DNA of 9,470 nucleotides from Spirochaetaceae bacterium (GTDB lineage: Bacteria; Spirochaetota; Spirochaetia; Treponematales; Breznakiellaceae): contig JAISZQ010000065.1 in the NCBI GenBank assembly GCA_031269165.1, positions 1-9,470 of the forward strand, written 5' to 3'. Under the pieces are notes generated by a model. That model ran no database searches. It saw only the letters and a list, made by a program, of their open reading frames with translations, and was not told where the DNA came from. The position numbers were made by a program, and so were the translations under genes. Positions 1 to 4,811 of the stretch are shown here, one piece after another (within the stretch, counting starts at the first letter, position 1; each line of letters opens with the position of its first letter).

Positions 1-488
1 TCATTCAGCGTTTCTTTTGAAACATCGTGGTTCATGTCAACTATTAACACAATCCCATTGTTTTTTAATACACGATACATTTCATGCAATGCCGTAACAG
101 GTTCCTTGAAATTCTTGAACGCCGCAGAGCAAAAAATGAGATTAAATGTGTTGTCTTCAAAAGGCATTTTTGAGACATTGCCCTGAAGAAAATTGACTGA
201 AACATTTTCCCTATTTGCATTTGTTTTGCAAATTTCCACAAAATCAGCGCTGATGTCCATTCCAGTTATATTATAATTTCCCATTTTTGCCAATTCAATT
301 GAAAAATATCCGGGACCAGGCGCCACTTCCAATACTTGTGCATTATCCGTCAAATGTTTTTTTACCTCGTTTGCGTATTCCTGCATTTCTCCGATTCTTT
401 TTTCACGGGTATTTTTATCATACCACCGAGTAAAAGGCCCCGTTATTCCCAAATCTTTTACTTTCCGACCAATTCTCATTAAAGCCAT
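1..488 (-). CDS. class I SAM-dependent methyltransferase (3' end cut by window edge)
   Basis: Only the first 162 codons are present; the gene runs off position 1. The start at 488 (MALMRIG) is chosen because GGAGG lies 7 nt upstream; a second in-frame ATG at 479 is less well placed. Motif I of Rossmann-fold methyltransferases is clear (VLEVAPGPGYFS, about residues 52-63), followed by the acidic end of strand 2 (GMDIS, 76-80), a DxxxMPF-type region (GNVSKMPFEDNTFNLIFCS, about 103-121) and HEMYRVLKNNG (about 135-145). This is the order seen in the UbiE/Methyltransf_11 type, which moves a methyl group from S-adenosylmethionine to small molecules, quinones or peptides. The substrate cannot be read from sequence. 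The gene has its own promoter and lies downstream of, and in the same orientation as, the RiPP pair, so a role in tailoring that peptide is possible but unproven. It is AT-rich like the RiPP genes. Confidence 0.85.
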   Translation of the reverse strand, partial: MALMRIGRKVKDLGITGPFTRWYDKNTREKRIGEMQEYANEVKKHLTDNAQVLEVAPGPGYFSIELAKMGNYNITGMDISADFVEICKTNANRENVSVNFLQGNVSKMPFEDNTFNLIFCSAAFKNFKEPVTALHEMYRVLKNNGIVLIVDMNHDVSKETLN

Positions 489-511
489 ATACAACCTCCA
501 GCGTTTTTTCC

Positions 512-540
512 ATAATAATATTTTTCTATAATTTTGTCAA
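512..540 (-). promoter_or_regulatory. sigma70-type promoter of the methyltransferase gene
   Basis: On the minus strand TTGACA (540-535) is followed after 17 bp by TATTAT (517-512). That is a perfect -35 box, five of six -10 bases and ideal spacing. The start of transcription would fall near 505, giving a leader of roughly 17 nt that contains the GGAGG ribosome site. The gene is therefore expressed on its own rather than from the upstream RiPP promoter. Confidence 0.75.
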
Positions 541-569
541 TCCATTTCAGAAATAATTTTAGGCAAAAT

Positions 570-908
570 GGCGCATAACCTTCCGGCTGTTTGCGACGGT
601 TTGGCGGCCCGAATAAGGGCTTGCGTAGCAAAGACCACAGCAGGCAAAATGTGAATGGAGTGAGCCGTGGGAGTGGAGCGTAGCGAAATGACCCAGCCAC
701 ACGGAACCCCGAGCCGCCTATCGGCGGCGAAGCATAAACAGCCTCGTTGAGGCTGTCGGAAAAGTCCGTTGGGGGTAATTTTCGGGCAATATCCACAAAA
801 CACGGTTCTTGTAATTCCTTATAATACAAGAAATTACGAAATACGCATATAGAGCCGTTTCTGAAAAAACGTCAAAAACCGACTTTTCCGACAGTCTCGT
901 TATGCGCC
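570..908. repeat. structured non-coding segment with perfect 10-bp inverted ends (possible attC-like site)
   Basis: The stretch between the methyltransferase promoter and the radical SAM gene starts with GGCGCATAAC (570-579) and ends with GTTATGCGCC (899-908), an exact inverted pair. Inside are a nearly perfect 18-bp inverted pair (749-766 against 881-898, one mismatch), an 8-bp hairpin TTCTTGTA/TACAAGAA (806-813, 825-832), GCCGCC/GGCGGC with a TATC loop (713-728), and a third GCATAAAC motif (733-740). The short open frames crossing it have no ribosome site or recognisable product. The AAC...GTT ends recall integron attC sites, but at 339 bp the segment is much longer than usual. It could instead be a dispersed palindromic repeat, or a smaller site with material inserted into it. 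Confidence 0.55.
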
Positions 909-915
909 GGTTTTT
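874..915 (-). terminator. possible bidirectional terminator after the radical SAM gene
   Basis: AAAAACCG (874-881) pairs with CGGTTTTT (908-915), so on either strand the stem ends in a T run. It begins 5 bp beyond the maturase stop codon. The 26-nt loop is long but contains a smaller GACT/AGTC stem. It overlaps the end of the 339-bp structured segment, so its sequence may serve both roles. Confidence 0.45.
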
Positions 916-919
916 GCTT

Positions 920-2080
920 TCAGTTATTTTCAAATATAATAAATTCATTTAAATATAATGAACGAATTTTCTTTATTGCTTCTATAGTATAATAAAGTTT
1001 CTCTTCATCATATATTTTTGGATTTTTTCGTATTTGTTTTGCTTTCATGTCCGCAATAAATAGCATTACCAATTTTTGTATCCTGCATTTACTTTTATTA
1101 CGTTGTTTAAATGTTTTATTTAGCAGATAATTTGTACCGGCACAAAATGAACAAATTGAATAAATATAACAATTTTTGTAACACTCTTCGTCAATAAAAT
1201 TTTCCACATTTGTAAAATCTATTTTCATAATATCATCAAGTTCATTTTGCATAAATGTCATAGGTGTAATAAAGGAGCATGGATACAACTTACCATCCGT
1301 ATCAAAGAATACGGCACTTTCTCCTGTTCCACAAAATTTCATACGCTCTTTGTTTGTTTCACAAAGGTCAATTTGCTTGTTCATTAGTTGATTTGGTTCA
1401 AGATGATCATTTTCAACATAAAATGATACTAATTCCGTTAATTGCGGAATAAGCAGTTTAATATATTCATCCTTATCCCAGTTAAAACTGCCTTCATACA
1501 GATTTACCCCTTCAATTTTACTGAAACCACACGAATAAATATATTTAATATCATTTGCAAGATTCCTTAAGGAGAATTCTGAAAGAGTCATTTTAACGCC
1601 TTGATCCGGCCAATTTTGCCGAAAAAAAGAAATATCAATCTGGTCAAATGAATTACTGCGGTTATGATCGTGTGTTTCTTTTGTACCATCAAGGCTTAAA
1701 CCAAGCCAGAGTTGCTCTTTATTGGCACTGATCCATACCTTCATATCATCGGTAAGCAATGTCCCATTTGTTGATGCAAAGAAAATATATGGAGTTGAAT
1801 AATTTTTCCTGTTTGTATATTCAACAATATTTTTTATGAGTTCAAATTCAAGCAGCGGTTCCCCACCTATAAAGGAAAGTTCAACAAATTCCAAATTTTT
1901 CGGCACATGGGCAAATACCCGGTCTATGCATTGTTTGGCAGTTTCAAGAGACATTTTTTTATTTGCCTCATGTTTTTGATAACAATACACACAATCAAGG
2001 TTGCAGTCATGGGTAATACATAAGCTCGGGTAAAAACGACGGCTGGGATCGGGTATTTGCATGGATTGCCGTGAACGCAT
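920..2080 (-). CDS. radical SAM/SPASM peptide maturase (RiPP-modifying enzyme)
   Basis: The 386-residue protein carries the radical SAM cluster motif CxxxCxxC (C26, C30, C33 in CNLDCVYC), which holds the 4Fe-4S cluster that cleaves S-adenosylmethionine, and the SAM-binding GGEP motif (72-75). The C-terminal half has a full SPASM-type set of seven cysteines: C250-x12-G-x4-C268, then C300, C304, C310, C313 and C332, expected to hold auxiliary clusters. This architecture is that of peptide-modifying enzymes and of anaerobic sulfatase-maturing enzymes. The small Cys-rich gene 12 bp upstream identifies its likely substrate and favours peptide modification, for example thioether or other side-chain crosslinks. 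Only about 20 residues precede the cluster motif, so I see no separate N-terminal leader-binding domain. The start at 2080 follows AGGA 10 nt upstream, overlapping the stop codon of the precursor, which suggests translational coupling. The gene is AT-rich and probably horizontally acquired. An exact subfamily cannot be assigned by eye. Confidence 0.9.
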   Translation of the reverse strand: MRSRQSMQIPDPSRRFYPSLCITHDCNLDCVYCYQKHEANKKMSLETAKQCIDRVFAHVPKNLEFVELSFIGGEPLLEFELIKNIVEYTNRKNYSTPYIFFASTNGTLLTDDMKVWISANKEQLWLGLSLDGTKETHDHNRSNSFDQIDISFFRQNWPDQGVKMTLSEFSLRNLANDIKYIYSCGFSKIEGVNLYEGSFNWDKDEYIKLLIPQLTELVSFYVENDHLEPNQLMNKQIDLCETNKERMKFCGTGESAVFFDTDGKLYPCSFITPMTFMQNELDDIMKIDFTNVENFIDEECYKNCYIYSICSFCAGTNYLLNKTFKQRNKSKCRIQKLVMLFIADMKAKQIRKNPKIYDEEKLYYTIEAIKKIRSLYLNEFIIFENN

Positions 2081-2092
2081 AAAGGGTTCTTC

Positions 2093-2284
2093 CTACCGCA
2101 TTGTGTGACCGCATCCCGGTCTACAATAACCTATACACGTACCGCCACAATGTCCACTGCAACTCGCCCATCCACAACCGGCCATTTGGGGATTGTCAAC
2201 GTGATAATTTTTACCATCGGGGACCAGTCCCTTTTGTAAGGTTACCAGACACGCCATCAAGGTTTCTGCCAATAAATCCTTCAT
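2093..2284 (-). CDS. Cys-rich RiPP precursor peptide with CxxxC repeats
   Basis: This 63-residue peptide has a leader of about 34 residues (MKDLLAETLMACLVTLQKG...) and a C-terminal core with six cysteines (C37, C42, C46, C50, C54, C58) spaced x4, x3, x3, x3, x3. Three successive units have the form C-x-G-x (CSGH, CGGT, CIGY), followed by CRPG and a short GHTMR tail. The ATG at 2284 is the real start: GGAGG (2293-2297) sits 8 nt upstream. An in-frame TTG at 2299 would place that ribosome site inside the gene. The stop TAG overlaps the ribosome site of the radical SAM maturase, which begins 12 bp downstream. Small size, core enriched in Cys and Gly and immediate linkage to a SPASM enzyme together indicate a modified natural product or signal. 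It resembles the published idea of CxxxC-repeat targets and six-Cys ranthipeptide-like precursors, but membership is inference. No export or protease gene is visible in the window. Confidence 0.85.
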   Translation of the reverse strand: MKDLLAETLMACLVTLQKGLVPDGKNYHVDNPQMAGCGWASCSGHCGGTCIGYCRPGCGHTMR

Positions 2285-2292
2285 TCTTATTT

Positions 2293-2297
2293 CCTCC
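2293..2297 (-). promoter_or_regulatory. ribosome binding site that fixes the RiPP precursor start
   Basis: On the minus strand GGAGG lies 8 nt before the ATG at 2284. It rules out the longer reading from TTG at 2299, because the ribosome site would then be inside the coding sequence. Confidence 0.85.
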
Positions 2298-2318
2298 AAG
2301 TTAAGATATTTCTACGAA

Positions 2319-2346
2319 AATATATATTTATATGTTTTTTTGTCAA
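2319..2346 (-). promoter_or_regulatory. sigma70-type promoter of the RiPP operon
   Basis: TTGACA (2346-2341 on the minus strand) is followed after 16 bp by TATATT (2324-2319). The -35 box is perfect and the -10 box matches five of six bases, in a very AT-rich setting. Transcription would start near 2312 and give a leader of about 28 nt carrying the GGAGG site. The array of dyad motifs from 2394 upward lies directly upstream. Confidence 0.75.
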
Positions 2347-2393
2347 AGCCTTTTTAAGAATATTTTCAAAACATAGCGCATAACTCCTTATAT

Positions 2394-2535
2394 ACGACAT
2401 CCATGTCGTGTTTCGCACCCCGACTTGTGCAAAATACGACATCTATGCCGTGTTATCGCGCTCATACGGATGCAACGCGACACTCATGACGTATAACGCG
2501 CATCGGCTTGTACGAAACACGACATATCTCTATTA
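2394..2535. repeat. 42-bp-period array of dyad motifs upstream of the RiPP promoter
   Basis: Motifs related to ACGACAT-n2-ATGTCGT start at 2394, 2436, 2477 and 2519, at steps of 42, 41 and 42 bp. The first is a perfect palindrome around CC; the second and third are degraded; the fourth keeps one half (ACGACAT). The linkers are also related to one another, with cgc...cttgt-type cores. Positions 2403-2418 can pair with 2427-2442 (16 bp, two mismatches). Just beside the array is GCGCATAAC (2376-2384), also found at the ends of the 570-908 segment, and GTTATCGCGC (2452-2461) is its near inverse, enclosing 86 bp. The array could be a set of operator-like sites at four helical turns, an attC-like recombination site, or a decayed dispersed repeat. 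Confidence 0.6.
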
Positions 2536-2870
2536 TAAGCCTCTTTGCAAAAAGTGTCAAGCGGTTTTGCCAAAAAATTTGAAATTTAGGTAACTATTCA
2601 GCCGATCTCCAGATTTTGGACTTAAATCGAACTAAAATCCACAAACATCAAGGCGGTTTTACAATATGTTATGCTTGTTTTGTAAAATTTCAATAAAATT
2701 GGACGCGGTCGCGGGCGTTGCCCGCTTCTGGAGTTTCGGGCGGGGCTTTGCCCCACTTTTCCGAAACTCCATGCTCAATGCGAAGCGTTGAGCCAGATTC
2801 GGGGGCGTTGCGGGGGCTGTCCCCCGCTGAGGGGGGTAATGGAAGACCGTAGGTCTGGAATGAGGGGGGA
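2531..2870. other. non-coding stretch with a run of consecutive hairpins
   Basis: No convincing gene lies here. Successive inverted repeats are visible: TTTTACAA/TTGTAAAA (2657-2664, 2680-2687); GCGGGC around GTT with GCCCGC (from about 2711); GGAGTTTCGG/CCGAAACTCC (2730-2739, 2761-2770) with a nested GGGGC-TTT-GCCCC; GCTCAA/TTGAGC (about 2773-2793); GCGGGGG-CTGT-CCCCCGC (2810-2827); and AGACC/GGTCT (2844-2856). Many of the loops contain GTT or TTT. The run marks the change from the AT-rich left part of the window to the rest. A 92-codon open frame crossing it has no ribosome site and is not supported. Confidence 0.6.
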
Positions 2871-2875
2871 GACTT

Positions 2876-3051
2876 CCCACTGTCAACAACTTAAGCAAAA
2901 AGAAAAGAAAGGTCCGCGGATTTTCGCGGATTAACACGGATCGAGCAGGGTATAATCCGTGAAAATCCGCGTCAATCCGCGGACCCTAATCCCCTAATCT
3001 GTGTAATCAGTGTAATCTGTGGACAAATATTCTTAAGTTGTTGACAGTGGG
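2876..3051. mobile_element. MITE-like element with 20-bp terminal inverted repeats and 6-bp target duplication
   Basis: CCCACTGTCAACAACTTAAG (2876-2895) is perfectly inverted at 3032-3051. The hexamer AGACTT lies directly outside each end (2870-2875 and 3052-3057), as expected for a target-site duplication. The 176-bp interior has no coding capacity. It includes a 31-bp hairpin (2911-2941 against 2955-2985, about four mismatches) built from GGATT/CGCGGATT motifs, plus several GTGTAAT-type short repeats near 3000. The layout is that of a non-autonomous element mobilised in trans by a transposase encoded elsewhere; none is present here. A repeat-extragenic palindrome generated by other means is less likely because of the flanking duplication. 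Confidence 0.7.
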
Positions 3052-3102
3052 AGACTTCCCCATCCCCGTGAGAGACAGCCCCCATCTCTTATAATCCCCA
3101 AT

Positions 3103-3141
3103 AAAAAAAAGTCCACAGAGAACCTTGCGGCCTCTGTGGAC
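3103..3141 (-). terminator. strong intrinsic terminator of the sugar-binding protein gene
   Basis: On the minus strand GTCCACAGAG (3141-3132) pairs perfectly with CTCTGTGGAC (3120-3111) across an 11-nt loop, and eight T residues follow (3110-3103). It lies about 40 bp after the stop codon of the binding-protein gene and closes the sugar-transport transcript. Confidence 0.9.
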
Positions 3142-3180
3142 ATTCCCGTTACCTAACGTAACCGACTTTGTGGACAGACA

Positions 3181-4266
3181 CTACTTAGGCGCGTTCTGCT
3201 TGTAGTAATCCGAGTTCTTGTCAACCGGGACAAACGGAACGAGGTAGCACTGACCGATGATCGAAGTGTCGTTGGCCGGTGCTTCGTCAATCGTGGCCGT
3301 CGCCGCCGGAGTACCGCCCGCCGGGTTGCCGGGCTTGTACGCGCCGGTCGCCACTTGGTAGATCACGTCAAACGCCGCCGCCGACTGACCCTTCGCGTCC
3401 TGGAGAACCGTCGCGAAGAGCCTGTTCTCCTTCATCGAGTTCAACGCCTCGCCGGTCGCGTCGATGCCGTAAACCGGCACCTGCAACGTCGTCCCGTCGG
3501 AAGCGTCGGCCTTCGTGAGCCCGCTCTGAATGAGAGACTCAACCGCGCCGAGAGCCATCCCGTCGTTCTGAGCCGCCACGACATTGAACTTGCCCCGGTA
3601 GGCGGCGATCCATGCGTCCATCTTCTGCTGGGACTGGTCGGGCGTCCAGTTGGCCGTGTCGCGGGCGACCGTGTTCACCGTATAGCCGCGCGTCTTGAGC
3701 TCGGCCAAGAGACCCGCCTCGCGGTTCACCTGAGCCGGATGCCCCAGTTGCCCCAAGATGAGAATCATGTTGAGCACCTTACCGGGCGCCTTGTCGGGAT
3801 ACTTGTCGAAGTAGTCCGCGATAAGCTGCCCCTGATAACGCCCGCCGACAAACTCAGGCGAACTGGCGAAAAAGAAGTTCTTCCCCACCTTGAGCGCCGC
3901 CGTCGTCGGCTGAATGTTCGAGTAAGCCGCCGCCCCGCCCTTTTCCTGAATGAGCTGGTTCATCTGCTCGGAAAGCTCGGACACACAGGGCACGATGACA
4001 AACCACTTATGCCCCTGATTGAGCGCCGTCTGAAGCTGGGTAAGCTGCGTCGCCCCGTCACTGCGGGCATCCTGCAAGTTCACCGTAACCCCTTTCTCCC
4101 GCGCCAGTGCCTGAACGTTGTTCGCGTAATCCTTCAGGAACTGTTCATCCATGTTCCGCATGAGCAGCGTGATCGTCGTCCCCCCGGACTCCGCCTTCTT
4201 GCCGCCCGCAAAAGCGCCCGCCCCTGCCAGGACGAGACACAGAACCACTAAACCGATTTTCTTCAT
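3181..4266 (-). CDS. periplasmic sugar-binding protein of an ABC transporter
   Basis: The 361-residue protein starts with a Sec signal peptide (MKKIGLVVLCLVLAGAGAFA, likely cut before GGKKAESGG); no proper lipobox is seen. The mature part is a type I periplasmic binding fold of the sugar/LacI class: a repeated alternation of strands and helices, AAQNDGMALGA at about 235, comparable to the ANNDAMAMGA region of galactose-binding MglB, and VYGIDATGEAL near 268, comparable to MglB GVDALPEAL. Its length fits the family. It captures a sugar and passes it to membrane and ATPase subunits, neither of which is in the window. Lying 545 bp downstream of fucI on the same strand, it could serve L-fucose or a related (methyl)galactoside; this is inference. 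The start at 4266 has GGAGG 6 nt upstream. The gene is GC-rich like the fucose genes. Confidence 0.88.
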   Translation of the reverse strand: MKKIGLVVLCLVLAGAGAFAGGKKAESGGTTITLLMRNMDEQFLKDYANNVQALAREKGVTVNLQDARSDGATQLTQLQTALNQGHKWFVIVPCVSELSEQMNQLIQEKGGAAAYSNIQPTTAALKVGKNFFFASSPEFVGGRYQGQLIADYFDKYPDKAPGKVLNMILILGQLGHPAQVNREAGLLAELKTRGYTVNTVARDTANWTPDQSQQKMDAWIAAYRGKFNVVAAQNDGMALGAVESLIQSGLTKADASDGTTLQVPVYGIDATGEALNSMKENRLFATVLQDAKGQSAAAFDVIYQVATGAYKPGNPAGGTPAATATIDEAPANDTSIIGQCYLVPFVPVDKNSDYYKQNAPK

Positions 4267-4288
4267 GTTCTTCCTCCAAAATAAAAAT

Positions 4289-4318
4289 ATACTAAGCAGT
4301 TACCTGCCCGTTTTCCAA
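4289..4318 (-). promoter_or_regulatory. weak candidate promoter for the sugar-binding protein gene
   Basis: TTGGAA (4318-4313) and TAGTAT (4294-4289) on the minus strand are 18 bp apart, each matching four of six consensus bases. The gene could also be reached by read-through from fucI, so the assignment is tentative. Confidence 0.35.
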
Positions 4319-4322
4319 TAAG

Positions 4323-4430
4323 AATTGAAAATGATAAATGGATAATGGAAAATTATGGTGGCAGAACGCCCAGCGTCCAAACCCCGACATTATCCATTTT
4401 CAATTCTTCATTTTCCATTCGCGCAGCGCG
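4323..4430. repeat. dispersed repeat, copy 1 (AATTGAAAATGG / CCATTTTCAATT family)
   Basis: An AATTGAAAATG...GGATAATGG arm (4323-4348) faces an opposing CATTATCCATTTTCAATT arm (4388-4405), ending in a CGCGCAGCGCG tail. Positions 4377-4430 match 4744-4797 with three differences in 54 bases, and an inverted relative lies at 9258-9301. It forms the left border of the palindrome array and lies just upstream of the binding-protein gene. Confidence 0.75.
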
Positions 4431-4440
4431 GGAACACCTC

Positions 4441-4610
4441 CATCTGGCCGGATGGGACACCATCTCCTGTACAGGAAAACAGAATCTCCTGGCCAGGAGC
4501 GCAAAATCTCCCGGCCGGGAGCGCAAAATCTCCTGTACAGGAGCGCAACTTCTCCTGGCCAGAGGGGACATCTCCCTCCGGCCAGCAGACGAACATCTGC
4601 TGGCCGGCAG
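4441..4610. repeat. tandem palindrome array, eight units about 22 bp apart, with paired arm changes
   Basis: Palindrome centres lie at 4447, 4470, 4492, 4514, 4536, 4558, 4581 and 4603, so steps are 22 or 23 bp. The units include CATCTGGCCGGATG, TCCTGTACAGGA, CTCCTGGCCAGGAG, CTCCCGGCCGGGAG, CTCCTGTACAGGAG and CTGCTGGCCGGCAG; the fifth and sixth are degraded on one side. The core is GGCC or GTAC. Where one arm differs between units, the opposite arm usually carries the matching change. Linkers are short and alike (GCGCAAAAT type). The 22-bp period is not a multiple of three, and frames crossing the array have no ribosome site, so it is not coding. It sits in the fucI/binding-protein gap. Confidence 0.85.
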
Positions 4611-4623
4611 GGCACCCTGATCC

Positions 4624-4667
4624 GGCTAGCCCCGACCCCCGGGGCCGACCGCCCCCGACCCCCGGGG
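4624..4667. repeat. further GC palindromes next to the array
   Basis: GGCTAGCC (4624-4631) and two identical 15-mers CCCCGACCCCCGGGG (4630-4644 and 4653-4667, step 23) follow the main array. The last two carry CCCCGGGG palindromes and keep the 23-bp step, so they may be diverged extra units. Confidence 0.6.
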
Positions 4668-4700
4668 TTGGCCGCCCCAAGCACCTTATGCGCGCTTCAC

Positions 4701-4797
4701 GCGAATTGAAAATGGGAAATGGCAAGAAGGGCGCGAGCCGCCTCCAAACCCCGACATTATCCATTTTCAATTCTCCATTATCCATTCGCGCACCGCG
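4701..4797. repeat. dispersed repeat, copy 2
   Basis: This copy has the same layout as that at 4323-4430: an AATTGAAAATGGGAAATGG arm (4704-4722), then the CCAAACCCCGACATTATCC block (4744-4797) and a CGCGC tail, ending 15 bp beyond the fucI stop codon. Copies 1 and 2 are in direct orientation and enclose the palindrome array. Confidence 0.75.
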
Positions 4798-4811
4798 CGC
4801 ACCACGCGCCC

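Noticed and set aside
479..829. 116-codon minus-strand frame covering the structured segment
   Set aside because: It spans the methyltransferase promoter and hairpins, lacks a ribosome site and ends inside the true methyltransferase start.
2093..2299. Longer RiPP precursor starting at TTG (2299)
   Set aside because: The GGAGG ribosome site at 2293-2297 would fall inside the gene; the ATG at 2284 has correct spacing.
2659..2937. 92-codon minus-strand gene
   Set aside because: It crosses the hairpin run and one end of the MITE-like element, has no ribosome site, and its translation is low-complexity.
3181..4266. Sugar-binding protein as a lipoprotein
   Set aside because: The only Cys in the signal peptide (residue 10) is preceded by VVL, which is not an acceptable lipobox, and the AFA/GG cut fits signal peptidase I.
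4441..4610. CRISPR array
   Set aside because: Units are about 22 bp with only a few bases between palindromes, so there are no unique spacers of CRISPR length and no cas genes.
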